From: Acholeplasma equifetale ATCC 29724
GTDB taxonomy: Bacteria > Bacillota_I > Bacilli_A > Acholeplasmatales > Acholeplasmataceae
Reading direction: 5' to 3'
NCBI RefSeq assembly: GCF_000687735.1
Contig: NZ_JHXL01000001.1
Span: 1 to 64,000 of the forward strand
Length of the DNA: 64,000 nucleotides
Of this stretch, positions 18,056-25,955 are shown piece by piece (position 1 is the first letter of the stretch; each line of letters starts with the position of its first letter). The notes beneath the pieces were generated by a model. The model worked only from the letters and a program-made list of their open reading frames with translations, did not search any database and was not told the origin of the DNA. Made by a program: the position numbers and the translations under genes.

Positions 18056-18871
18056 ATGGCAAAACTAGGAATTTTAATAGCACATTACAAAGAACCACTA
18101 GAACAGCTAAAAGGAATGTTAGATTCGATCAATCGACAGAATATCGACTTTAATCAAGTAAAGGTATGTATCCTGAATGATGGTGATGATGTAGTATTCC
18201 AACAATCAGACTTTGATGGGTACAATTACTCAATTGAATGCTCAATAGCAGAACGTTGTGGCACTTCAAAGATGAGAAATAAGTTATTAGGATTGTCGAA
18301 GGATGATTTTGTTTGGTTCCTTGATTCAGACGATTATCTCATAGACGATACTTTGCAAGACGTACTTGATGAATTATCATCAACTCAAAACTTAGACTTA
18401 ATGTTTGTTGGTGCTTTATGGGAAAATAAGAAAAATCTGACATCACAGTTTTATCCTGATTATTACAGCTTTTCTATCATGGGATGCTCAATTTTTAGAA
18501 GAGAGTTCTTAATAAATAACAATATATCTTCTGATGAGAGTGTGTTTTTAGCAGGAGATGTAATTCTTGAAACACTGCCAAAATACTATACAGGTAATAG
18601 AAAAAGATTGAATAAGCCAGTGTTATTTTATAGATATCATCCAAAGTCAGCTGTTCATAACAGGAAGAATAATGGCTGGTATGATCAAGCACAAATAGTA
18701 ATGTGTCACTTAATTGAACGACTGATTTCTGATGGAAAAATTCAAGAAGCGTACTATGAATATCTACATTATGTTTTCACTTATAACAGCAAGAAAGTTC
18801 ATGATGCATTCAAGGATTACTTTCAGGAATTAGGTATGTATACAATTAATTTTAAAATGGACTTAAGGTAG
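18056..18871 (+). CDS. Family 2 glycosyltransferase, prophage-encoded
   Basis: 271 residues. GT-A fold: LGILIAHYKEPLEQLKGMLD at the start, VCILNDGDD, then VWFLDSDDYL with the DSD metal/nucleotide-sugar motif at residues 90-92, and GDVILETLPKY as the probable acceptor-side acidic region. It transfers a sugar from a nucleotide donor. It lies inside the tail/lysis region with an AAGGAAGG site and the same strand, so it is phage cargo rather than host. It could glycosylate the fibre encoded just upstream or alter the host surface glycolipids; neither is shown. Confidence 0.85.
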   Translation: MAKLGILIAHYKEPLEQLKGMLDSINRQNIDFNQVKVCILNDGDDVVFQQSDFDGYNYSIECSIAERCGTSKMRNKLLGLSKDDFVWFLDSDDYLIDDTLQDVLDELSSTQNLDLMFVGALWENKKNLTSQFYPDYYSFSIMGCSIFRREFLINNNISSDESVFLAGDVILETLPKYYTGNRKRLNKPVLFYRYHPKSAVHNRKNNGWYDQAQIVMCHLIERLISDGKIQEAYYEYLHYVFTYNSKKVHDAFKDYFQELGMYTINFKMDLR

Positions 18872-18897
18872 TCCAAACCTAAAAAGGAGACATAAAG

Positions 18898-19200
18898 ATG
18901 GAGTATTTAGCAATAGTGTTCTCAATTGTTGCAAGCATCGTTTCAGGAACGGTGCTTTTCTTTTTGAAGAGATACTTTGAGAAGAAAGAAAAAGTAGATG
19001 ATGAGAAGTCAAAGGCTAGTTTCAAAGAGAGTGTTCTAATCTTGAAACTAATTGATGCCATTGGAAAACTAACATACGCAGAAGCAATAGCAATACGTGA
19101 TGGGAAAACCAACGGTGAATTAAAAGAAGCAATCAAAGACTACACAGAAGTCAAAGATGAGCTTTATGAATATCTTTTAGAACAAAATGCAAAAAAATAG
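18898..19200 (+). CDS. Small membrane protein, lysis-region (holin-like accessory)
   Basis: 100 residues. One N-terminal membrane segment (LAIVFSIVASIVSGTVLFFL), then a charged cytoplasmic part predicted as coiled coil (KRYFEKKEKVDDEKSKASFK). It lies between the glycosyltransferase and the holin-like gene with a strong AAGGAGA site. Such proteins are common next to holins in Firmicutes prophages, but no specific function is established. Confidence 0.65.
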   Translation: MEYLAIVFSIVASIVSGTVLFFLKRYFEKKEKVDDEKSKASFKESVLILKLIDAIGKLTYAEAIAIRDGKTNGELKEAIKDYTEVKDELYEYLLEQNAKK

Positions 19201-19212
19201 GAGGAATCAACA

Positions 19213-19488
19213 ATGGAATTTGTAAACATTATTGCTGTTCCTGCAATTACAGCAGCAATCTACACTTTGATCGAAATCTTGAAGAAAGCATTCAATAACA
19301 ATGAAAAGTTTCTAAGGTTCATTCCCTTAATTGCACTAATCTTAGGTGCTGTTTCTGGGATTATTTGTTATTTCTTTATCCCAGACATTCTTCCTGCAGG
19401 TAACCTAGTAGTATCAGCTATCATTGGAGCAGCGAGTGGACTAGCTTCAACTGGATCAAATCAAATTGTTAAACAACTTACAAAATAA
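19213..19488 (+). CDS. Phage holin-like protein
   Basis: 91 residues. At least two strongly hydrophobic segments (FVNIIAVPAITAAIYTLIEI; IPLIALILGAVSGIICYFFI) and a third glycine/alanine-rich stretch (LVVSAIIGAASGLAST), with a charged C-terminus, match the small Firmicutes holin families. It is the last structural/lysis gene before a strong terminator. No endolysin follows, which is unusual; see findings. Confidence 0.78.
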   Translation: MEFVNIIAVPAITAAIYTLIEILKKAFNNNEKFLRFIPLIALILGAVSGIICYFFIPDILPAGNLVVSAIIGAASGLASTGSNQIVKQLTK

Positions 19489-19505
19489 ATAGATTTATAG
19501 CGAAT

Positions 19506-19539
19506 AAGCCTATCGGATTTTACACGGTAGGCTTTTTTT
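19506..19539 (+). terminator. Rho-independent terminator of prophage late operon
   Basis: Ten-base stem AAGCCTATCG/CGGTAGGCTT (one G-T pair) with a 9-base loop, followed by a run of T. It ends the structural/lysis operon and insulates the integration module. Confidence 0.92.
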
Positions 19540-19598
19540 ATTTTATAGGGTGGTCAAAAGGTGCCTTATTTCTCCATATGTTGAAGGAGGTAATCTTT

Positions 19599-20000
19599 AT
19601 GACAAATCAAGAAAAAAATCAAATAAAACAATTTCGAGCACAAGGGTTAGGTTATGGGAAAATTGCTGAGATACTAAATCTTTCAAAAAGTACCATTAGT
19701 TCGTTCTGTAAATCAATGGATAGAGAAGATACATTTTGCTTACAGTGTAGTTCAAAATTAAAACAATCAAAAGGTCATAGACAAAAAACGTTTTGTTGTG
19801 ACAAGTGCAGAATGGAATATTGGAAAAATCATAAAAAGGAAATCAAACGTAAACCAGATTATCTTGTTGAATGTTCTCATTGTCACAATAACTTTTTAAC
19901 ATATAAGAGTTTAAATAGAAAGTATTGCTCACGAGATTGCTTCTTTAAAAACAAAGTGGAGAGAATAGGCTATGGACAAAGACACGATCAACTATCTTAA
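19599..20000 (+). CDS. HTH/zinc-finger protein of the integration module
   Basis: 133 residues from the ATG at 19599, which has GAAGGAGG 9 bases upstream. The N-terminal helix-turn-helix (IKQFRAQGLGYGKIAEILNL, SKSTISSFCKS) resembles sigma-region-4/resolvase HTHs. Three cysteine clusters follow (CLQCSSKL, CCDKCRMEYW, CSHCHNNF, CSRDCFF), giving zinc-ribbon/zinc-finger units. Similar small proteins precede serine recombinase pairs in Firmicutes mobile elements and may control or assist them. The last 29 bases overlap the next gene. Confidence 0.72.
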   Translation: MTNQEKNQIKQFRAQGLGYGKIAEILNLSKSTISSFCKSMDREDTFCLQCSSKLKQSKGHRQKTFCCDKCRMEYWKNHKKEIKRKPDYLVECSHCHNNFLTYKSLNRKYCSRDCFFKNKVERIGYGQRHDQLS

Positions 20001-20181
20001 TGCAATGTTTCAAGCAAGAGCAATGGCAAAACAAGGTTTAATTAAAGAACAAGACTACATTAAAATCGAACAGAAGATGGCTGAAAAATATAATCAAAAA
20101 GAAACGAGCATTTATCGTTTAAATGACTTGATAATATCCCCTTTTAGAGTGATTAATATAATACAAAAAAAGGAGGAATAA
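19972..20181 (+). CDS. Short SHOCT-like helical protein of the integration module
   Basis: 69 residues. The segment FQARAMAKQGLIKEQDYIKI EQKM looks like a SHOCT-type short helical hairpin, and the C-terminus NDLIISPFRVINIIQ is encoded by the third copy of the 39-bp repeat. It overlaps the zinc-finger gene and ends one base before the first recombinase. Comparable small ORFs are regular partners of serine recombinases in Firmicutes elements; the role is not established. Confidence 0.68.
   Translation: MDKDTINYLNAMFQARAMAKQGLIKEQDYIKIEQKMAEKYNQKETSIYRLNDLIISPFRVINIIQKKEE
20122..20160 (+). repeat. 39-bp prophage repeat, copy 3
   Basis: AATGACTTGATAATATCCCC then TTTTAGAGTGATTAATATA. Here the repeat lies inside the 3' end of the short helical gene and 23 bases upstream of the first serine recombinase start. 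Confidence 0.75.
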
Positions 20182-20182
20182 A

Positions 20183-21493
20183 GTGGCAGAAATTAAGATA
20201 ATAAAAAAACAAACCGAACTTCCAAAGTTGGTTAAGGTTGCTGCTTATACGAGGGTTTCATCGGATAAAGATGCCATGCTTCATAGTCTCTCAACTCAAG
20301 TCAGTTATTACAGCAATTACATTCAATCAAACAAGAATTGGATATATGCTGGGGTTTATTCTGATGAAGGTCAAACGGGAACTAAGAGCAAACGAAATGC
20401 TTTTCAAAGGATGATTCAAGATGCAAAGGATGGAAAAATTGATATCATCATTACGAAGTCTATTTCTAGATTTGCACGTAATACTGAGACGTTACTGCAG
20501 ACGATTAGAGAATTAAGAGAAATCAATGTTGATGTTTACTTTCAAGAACAAAACATTCATTCATTAAGCAATGATGGAGAATTACTAATTTCAATACTAG
20601 CAAGTTATGCTCAAGAAGAATCAAGGATAAGCTCAGAAAACTCGCTGTGGAGGGTTAAGAAAAATTTTAGTGAAGGAAAGATTTATGGTGGAAAGAATTG
20701 TCTAGGATATAAAATCGTAGGTGGGCAATTTGTAGTAGTGCCAGAAGAAGCTGAAATAGTAAGATTAATTTTTAATCTATACGAACAAGGCTATGGAGAA
20801 GACAAGATTGCTAAAACTCTAAATAATAATGGAATCAAGTCTTACTTTGGTAAGTTATGGTATAGATCGTCAGTTAGAGGAATACTAACAAATTATAATT
20901 ACACAGGTGATTTAATTCTTCAAAAGACTTATCGTGAAAACCATATAACTAAAACTACCAAAATTAATTATGGTGAATTGGATAAATATCATGTATCAAA
21001 TAATCATGAGCCAATAATCAGTAAAGAGCAGTTTGAAAATACTGAAAGAATTAGGGCTGAACGATTATCAAAAAATCATAAAGTTACCTTTACACTCTAT
21101 CCATTTACAGGTTTATTAAGATGTGGTGTTTGTGGTAGAAGTTATAAACACAAGAAAAACAAGTACCTGGAGTATTGGGTATGCTCAACATATGAGCAAT
21201 TAGGTAAAGCATACTGTAATTCAAAACAAGTGAGAGATGATGTTTTGAGAAATGCAACATGCCAAGCACTAAATATAGACGAGTTTGATTCGCATAAACT
21301 AGATCAATTGGTATCGCAGATTGAAATTTTTAATGGAAACAAACTTATCTTCAAAATGAACAATGGTGAGCAAAAGGAAGTAATCTGGGAAACACCAAAA
21401 AGAAGTGATTGTTGGACTGAAGCGATGAGAGAAAAGGCTAGACTAGATGGGATGAAACGAAAGAAAAAAAGCAATATTGGAGGTAATAAATAA
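20183..21493 (+). CDS. Serine recombinase (first of a pair)
   Basis: 436 residues from a GTG with AGGAGG upstream. Resolvase catalytic domain: VAAYTRVSSDKDAMLHSLST holds the nucleophilic serine; IITKSISRFARN holds catalytic arginines; LISILASYAQEESRISSENS is the E-helix region. A recombinase domain follows (VVPEEAEIVRLIFNLYEQGY) and a zinc ribbon with CGVCGRSY and a later cysteine pair. It lacks the long C-terminal coiled coil of the second recombinase and is shorter than typical large serine integrases. It overlaps the second recombinase by 1 base, so both are co-translated. Likely acts in integration/excision of this prophage. Confidence 0.93.
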   Translation: MAEIKIIKKQTELPKLVKVAAYTRVSSDKDAMLHSLSTQVSYYSNYIQSNKNWIYAGVYSDEGQTGTKSKRNAFQRMIQDAKDGKIDIIITKSISRFARNTETLLQTIRELREINVDVYFQEQNIHSLSNDGELLISILASYAQEESRISSENSLWRVKKNFSEGKIYGGKNCLGYKIVGGQFVVVPEEAEIVRLIFNLYEQGYGEDKIAKTLNNNGIKSYFGKLWYRSSVRGILTNYNYTGDLILQKTYRENHITKTTKINYGELDKYHVSNNHEPIISKEQFENTERIRAERLSKNHKVTFTLYPFTGLLRCGVCGRSYKHKKNKYLEYWVCSTYEQLGKAYCNSKQVRDDVLRNATCQALNIDEFDSHKLDQLVSQIEIFNGNKLIFKMNNGEQKEVIWETPKRSDCWTEAMREKARLDGMKRKKKSNIGGNK

Positions 21494-23082
21494 TGGCTAA
21501 AGTAACAATTATACCATCAAAATTAAATCCAATAACTCAGTTACCAAACAACGCTTTATACAAAAGAAAAGTTGCCGCCTATGCTCGTGTATCAACATTA
21601 CAAGATGAACAATTAAGTTCATATGATGCACAAGTAGACTACTACAAAAAGTATATCACTGACAAACCAGAATGGGAGTACGTTGGAATCTACACTGATA
21701 AAGGGATATCAGGAACTAATCGAAAGAATAGAGCAGGTTTTAATCAAATGATTGCGGATGCTTTAAATGGTAAAATCGACTTAATTATTACAAAATCAGT
21801 GACTAGATTTGCACGTAACACTTTAGATACAATTAGCGTAACAAGAGAATTAAAATCGCATGGTGTGGAGGTTTTCTTTGAAGAACAAAACGTTTATACA
21901 TTTGATTCTAGTGGTGAGTTAATGTTAACGATTATGGCTAGTATAGCACAAGAAGAAAGTAGGAACATCAGTGAGAACGTTAAATGGGGTAAAAGGAAAA
22001 AATACAATGATGGTATTGCCTCATTAGCATATAAACATTTCTTAGGGTACGATAAACATCCAACTGATCCTAAAAAAGGGTTTGTTATAAATGAAGAACA
22101 AGCTGAAGTTGTAAGGCTGATATATAAACTTTTTATGAAAGGAAAAACGCTAACTTACATTGCTAAGTTTCTAGAAGATAATGGATATAAAACACCTATG
22201 GGTAAGGATAAGTGGAGAATATCAACACTTGAGAGTATTTTAAGAAATGAAAAGTATAAAGGTGATGCACTTATCTGCAAAACTTATGTAAAAGATTTTT
22301 TAGAACATAAACTTGTTAAGAATAATGGTGAAGTTGACCAGGTTTATGTAGAGGCGCATCATGATCCAATTATTGAACCCCATCAATGGGATTTAGTTCA
22401 AGTAGAATTAGACAGACGAAAAAATCTAAGCTTAGGTTATAAATGCAAGAGTGCCTTTTCGAGTAAACTTATATGTTCTCATTGCGGTAGCTTTTATGGA
22501 CAAAAGGTATGGCATTCAACAAGCAAATATAGAAGACTTGTCTATCAATGCAATGACAAGTTTAATAAAAATCATTCAAAATGCCAGACACCTACACTTA
22601 ACGAAGAAGATGTTATAACAAAATTTCTCAATGCATATACTACTTTTATGGGAGATAAGGGTAAAGTTATATCTAATTGTAGGGATATGATAAAGATACT
22701 TGATAATTCAAGTGAATTAGAAAATGAAATTGAGCACTTGAAAATAAGGTCAAATGAAATCATCATTCTAGTTCAAAATCTAATCGATAGAAATTCAACT
22801 GAGCCAATATCTCAAGAAGAATATCAAGCGAAATATGATGAGTATGACAAAGAGTATGCTGAAATTATCAATAAAGTAAATGAGCTTGAAGATGAGGTTA
22901 GAAACAAAAAAGCACAGGCAAAGAACTTGAATGCGTTTATAGCTGATTTAGCATATAGACCAAATGTTCTATCAGAATGGGATGAGGATGTGTGGAATTA
23001 TCTAGTCGATAAAGCAACGGTTCATGAAGATAAATCTATAACATTCTTATTCAGAAATGGACAAGAGATTAATGTAAAATAA
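21493..23082 (+). CDS. Large serine recombinase (second of a pair)
   Basis: 529 residues. The catalytic domain has VAAYARVSTLQDEQLSSYDA, YTDKGISGTN, IITKSVTRFARNTLD and MASIAQEESRNISENVKWGK. Then a recombinase domain (FVINEEQAEVVRLIYKLFMK), a zinc ribbon (CSHCGSFYGQ ... CNDKF ... C) and a C-terminal coiled coil (residues about 400-490), as in phage integrases of the phiC31/TP901 type. The C-terminus FLFRNGQEINVK matches the end of the recombinase remnant near 30380. It ends the prophage; a terminator follows at 23101. Confidence 0.95.
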   Translation: MAKVTIIPSKLNPITQLPNNALYKRKVAAYARVSTLQDEQLSSYDAQVDYYKKYITDKPEWEYVGIYTDKGISGTNRKNRAGFNQMIADALNGKIDLIITKSVTRFARNTLDTISVTRELKSHGVEVFFEEQNVYTFDSSGELMLTIMASIAQEESRNISENVKWGKRKKYNDGIASLAYKHFLGYDKHPTDPKKGFVINEEQAEVVRLIYKLFMKGKTLTYIAKFLEDNGYKTPMGKDKWRISTLESILRNEKYKGDALICKTYVKDFLEHKLVKNNGEVDQVYVEAHHDPIIEPHQWDLVQVELDRRKNLSLGYKCKSAFSSKLICSHCGSFYGQKVWHSTSKYRRLVYQCNDKFNKNHSKCQTPTLNEEDVITKFLNAYTTFMGDKGKVISNCRDMIKILDNSSELENEIEHLKIRSNEIIILVQNLIDRNSTEPISQEEYQAKYDEYDKEYAEIINKVNELEDEVRNKKAQAKNLNAFIADLAYRPNVLSEWDEDVWNYLVDKATVHEDKSITFLFRNGQEINVK

Positions 23083-23100
23083 CTATGAGATCACCATTAG

Positions 23101-23130
23101 AACAGCTGCCATGAAAGGTGGCTGTTTTTT
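23101..23130 (+). terminator. Terminator after the recombinase pair
   Basis: Stem AACAGCTGCC/GGTGGCTGTT (two G-T pairs), 6-base loop, then a T run. It marks the end of the integration module. Confidence 0.9.
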
Positions 23131-23266
23131 AACTTTTCATCCAAAAATAGTGTTATTTATGATATAATTTATGTGATATAATTTTCATTTTTACGATTCA
23201 AATAATGCCAATATACAAGGCTTTAATAATCACTTTTGAGGTTTTATGTAAAGGGGTGAACGGTAC

Positions 23267-23710
23267 TTGGATTTAAAACCATTATGTATAAGAATAGCTA
23301 ATCGACTCGGTATTGATCCTCTTGATATCAAGTTTGAAGATTTAACTGATGACAGTAGACTTTACATAAAAGAAAACTATGTTGCTATCAACAAAAAGTA
23401 TGAGAATGATTATGAGGAATGTGCTAAAAGTATCGCACATGAATATAGACACGTTTTTCAAATATTTTATGTGAGTTTATTTTCTAATGAGCGTTCCAAA
23501 AGATGGAAAAAAGAACTACAAGGTGTTATTAATAGTTCAAACATGGATAGCAATGGTAGTAACTACATAGCTCAAGAAATAGAACTTGACGCATTCGCAT
23601 TCACTAAGTACTATCTTGAAGAGTTTGAAAATATAGAAGTAGTTAATAAGATAGATAAATTGGATTTTTATATTTTGGAGTACATAAAAAGGGCAAAGGA
23701 TATATTGTAG
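23267..23710 (+). CDS. Putative zinc metallopeptidase-like protein (HExxH)
   Basis: 147 residues starting at a TTG with AAGGGGTGA upstream. The motif AHEYRHVFQ is HExxH, followed at about 55 residues by QEIELDAFAF, which can supply the third metal ligand, an arrangement seen in ImmA/IrrE-like and phage-associated metallopeptidases. It begins MDLKPLCIRIANRLGIDPLD. It lies just outside the integration module, possibly cargo of the element. The AT-rich 136 bases ahead contain two TGATATAATTT-like -10 sequences. Substrate unknown. Confidence 0.65.
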   Translation: MDLKPLCIRIANRLGIDPLDIKFEDLTDDSRLYIKENYVAINKKYENDYEECAKSIAHEYRHVFQIFYVSLFSNERSKRWKKELQGVINSSNMDSNGSNYIAQEIELDAFAFTKYYLEEFENIEVVNKIDKLDFYILEYIKRAKDIL

Positions 23711-23740
23711 AGTTTCGTGTGAGATTAAAGAGGTGTTTCA

Positions 23741-23992
23741 ATGGTTGAAGTTGTAATAAAAATAATTAAAGTTCTTGTTTTTGGAATAGTGGCATGGGCA
23801 ATATCAGATGTAGTTTTCAATATTCTTTATGAATCTATTGATAATGCGATTGTATCATCTGGTGAAAATGTAACCGGGCTATTAAAAGTAATGAAAGCTA
23901 TAGCTGGACTCCTAGCTTATGACGGAGTATCATTTGCCGTAGGTCTTTTAACAGCAATAATCACAGTTTTCAAACTTAAAGATATTGATTGA
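23741..23992 (+). CDS. Small membrane protein
   Basis: 83 residues with two hydrophobic segments (IIKVLVFGIVAWAISDVVFN and AVGLLTAIITVFKL) and a polar loop between. It starts 30 bases after the metallopeptidase gene with an AGAGGTGT site and is probably in the same transcript. No family was recognised; a partner membrane subunit is possible only by context. Confidence 0.55.
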   Translation: MVEVVIKIIKVLVFGIVAWAISDVVFNILYESIDNAIVSSGENVTGLLKVMKAIAGLLAYDGVSFAVGLLTAIITVFKLKDID

Positions 23993-24039
23993 TAGAAAAC
24001 AATGATTAGCATAACTGTTTTATAAAGGGGGATAATTAA

Positions 24040-24633
24040 ATGGATGAACAAGACTATAAAACAATAAAGTATTCAAACTGTAAGGCACATAATGATAAAG
24101 ATTATAATGTTTCAAGGATTCTGTTTGTAGACAATGAAGGCGATTCAAAGTATAAATTTAAAGAAGAAATCACTTTCTTGAACAATATGATTTCAGCTGA
24201 AAAAAGGGCAGTTTGCATAGGTTATAATCCAGCAAAAGCAGAAGAAGATATTGATAGATCTAATAAAAGATTAATCAATTTGTTATGGGATTATTATAAT
24301 GGTTATGATTTATACAATCTATATCCTGAAGTGACAGACAATAAAAATCAGGTAAATTTAGAAGATAGCGAAAATGTAGAGTTCTTGGATAAACTAATAG
24401 AGAAAATTGCTAAGGACAAAAGGGATATAATTCTATTCTTTGGAAGGACAACAGTAATCCCAAAAGCATTTGAAGAATTCTTATCGAAAAGACCTATATC
24501 AAATAATATTAAAATAACAGCGCATAACGGTGAATTTACACATCCAGGCTCAAATTCTCAAATTAATTTAATGGATTTTAATGTTGATTTTTTAAAAACA
24601 GATACGGTTATTAGAGTGATTAAACCTAAGTGA
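24040..24633 (+). CDS. DUF1643 family protein
   Basis: 197 residues. VCIGYNPAKAEEDIDRSNKR, then YYNGYDLYNLYPEVTDNKNQ, a glycine-aromatic strand IILFFGRTTVIPKAFEEFL and HNGEFTHPGS match the DUF1643 pattern (LNPSxAd...D.T, NL...T, WG, HP). The family is found on phages and mobile elements and has no established function. A strong AAAGGGGG site lies upstream. It is the last gene before the iteron-bounded resistance cassette. Confidence 0.78.
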   Translation: MDEQDYKTIKYSNCKAHNDKDYNVSRILFVDNEGDSKYKFKEEITFLNNMISAEKRAVCIGYNPAKAEEDIDRSNKRLINLLWDYYNGYDLYNLYPEVTDNKNQVNLEDSENVEFLDKLIEKIAKDKRDIILFFGRTTVIPKAFEEFLSKRPISNNIKITAHNGEFTHPGSNSQINLMDFNVDFLKTDTVIRVIKPK

Positions 24634-24671
24634 TTATTTTTTAATTGATTAAAACATATTAGTTCCATATA

Positions 24672-25208
24672 ATGTTACTAGGGGTACGAACTTTTTCGTG
24701 GGGTAAGAAATTGTATCAAAATAGTCGCCCTAACACACTTATAATAGGCAAGTTCTGTGCAATTGCAGAGGGCGTTAAGTTTATTATGAATGGTGCAAAT
24801 CATAGAATGGATGGAATTACAACCTATCCTTTTAATATCCTTGGTGGTGGTTGGGAAAAGGTTACCCCTACAATAAAGCAGTTACCTTTTAAGGGAGATA
24901 CAGTAATTGGCAATGATGTGTGGATAGGTCAAAATGTAACTATTATGCCAGGAGTTAAAGTAGGTGATGGAGCTATTATTGCTGCTAATTCTACTGTGGT
25001 AAAAAATATTGAACCATATACAATTTATGGTGGTAACCCAGCAAAATTTATTAAGAAACGTTTTAGTGATGAAAAGGTTGAATTTTTACTTAACCTTCAA
25101 TGGTGGAACTGGGACGAAGAGAAGATATTTAATAATCTTGAAATGTTAACATCGGAAACAGATAACTTTTGGAACGAGGAGAATTTAAATGAAAGAAAAC
25201 AAATATGA
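24672..25208 (+). pseudogene. Vat/CatB-type acetyltransferase, 5'-truncated
   Basis: The conserved part begins at [20 protein letters not shown] and has NHRMDG (catalytic His), [20 protein letters not shown] and [19 protein letters not shown], the left-handed hexapeptide repeat of xenobiotic acetyltransferases that inactivate streptogramin A or chloramphenicol. The closest family I recall is Vat. About 35-40 N-terminal residues are replaced: everything before LIIG is translated iteron sequence (24681-24740), and the ATG at 24672 has no ribosome site. The gene therefore looks cut and joined to the left repeat. The C-terminal end overlaps the methyltransferase start by 20 bases. A short product is possible but is unlikely to be active. 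Confidence 0.75.
24681..24744 (+). repeat. Left iteron direct repeat of the resistance cassette
   Basis: Starts GGGGTACGAACTTTTT, has a second degenerate iteron GGGGTAAGAA 19 bases later, then ATTGTATCAAAATAGTCG. About 60 bases are nearly the same as 29002-29066 at the other end of the cassette. Iterons of this kind are typical of plasmid replication origins. Confidence 0.8.
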
Positions 25209-25923
25209 TGATAATATATTTTTTCAAAAATATAGTCAAATGAGTCGCTCACAGCAGGGTCTGGCTGGTGCAGGAGAATGGGAAACATTGAAAAAGCTGC
25301 TGCCAGATTTTAAAGATAAGCGTGTGCTTGATTTAGGATGCGGCTATGGATGGCACTGTATTTATGCGATGGAACACGGTGCTTCTTCTGTTGTAGGTGT
25401 TGATATTTCTCATAAAATGCTCGAGGTAGCCAAAGAAAAAACACATTTTCCACAGGTTGAATATAAATGCTGTGCTATAGAAGATGTGGAATTCCCAGAT
25501 GAGAGTTTTGATGTAATATTAAGTTCACTTGCGTTTCACTATGTAGCAGATTATGAGATTTTAGTAAAAAAGATATATAGAATACTGAAGTCTGGTGGTA
25601 AGCTAGTTTTTACGGTTGAACATCCTGTTTTTACTGCCTATGGAACACAAGACTGGCATTATAACGAAAAAGGAGAAATACTGCATTTTCCGGTGGATAA
25701 TTATTATTATGAGGGCAAACGGACAGCTGTGTTTTTGGGAGAAAAGGTTACAAAATATCATAGAACACTGACCACATATCTAAATACACTGCTTTCAAAT
25801 AGTTTTATAATAAATCAGATTGTGGAGCCACAGCCGCCAGAGAACATGATGGATATTCCGGGGATGGCGGATGAAATGCGACGCCCAATGATGCTGATTG
25901 TATCGGCAAAAAAGAAGATGTAA
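25189..25923 (+). CDS. Class I SAM-dependent methyltransferase of the resistance cluster
   Basis: 244 residues. Motif I is [20 protein letters not shown], followed by [18 protein letters not shown], then [13 protein letters not shown] and [17 protein letters not shown], a ubiE/methyltransf_11 type fold. GAGGAGAA precedes the ATG. It directly precedes ant(6), an order found in Gram-positive aminoglycoside resistance clusters. GC content is visibly higher than in flanking host genes. Its substrate is unknown; a role in resistance is not shown. Confidence 0.88.
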   Translation: MKENKYDDNIFFQKYSQMSRSQQGLAGAGEWETLKKLLPDFKDKRVLDLGCGYGWHCIYAMEHGASSVVGVDISHKMLEVAKEKTHFPQVEYKCCAIEDVEFPDESFDVILSSLAFHYVADYEILVKKIYRILKSGGKLVFTVEHPVFTAYGTQDWHYNEKGEILHFPVDNYYYEGKRTAVFLGEKVTKYHRTLTTYLNTLLSNSFIINQIVEPQPPENMMDIPGMADEMRRPMMLIVSAKKKM

Positions 25924-25955
25924 TAATATAGAAAAAATAAACGAGGAGTATGTAA

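Noticed and set aside
24606-24622. Fourth copy of the 39-bp prophage repeat (ATTAGAGTGATTAA near the end of the DUF1643 gene)
   Set aside because: Only about ten bases match and the AATGACTTG part is missing; it is coding sequence and probably chance.
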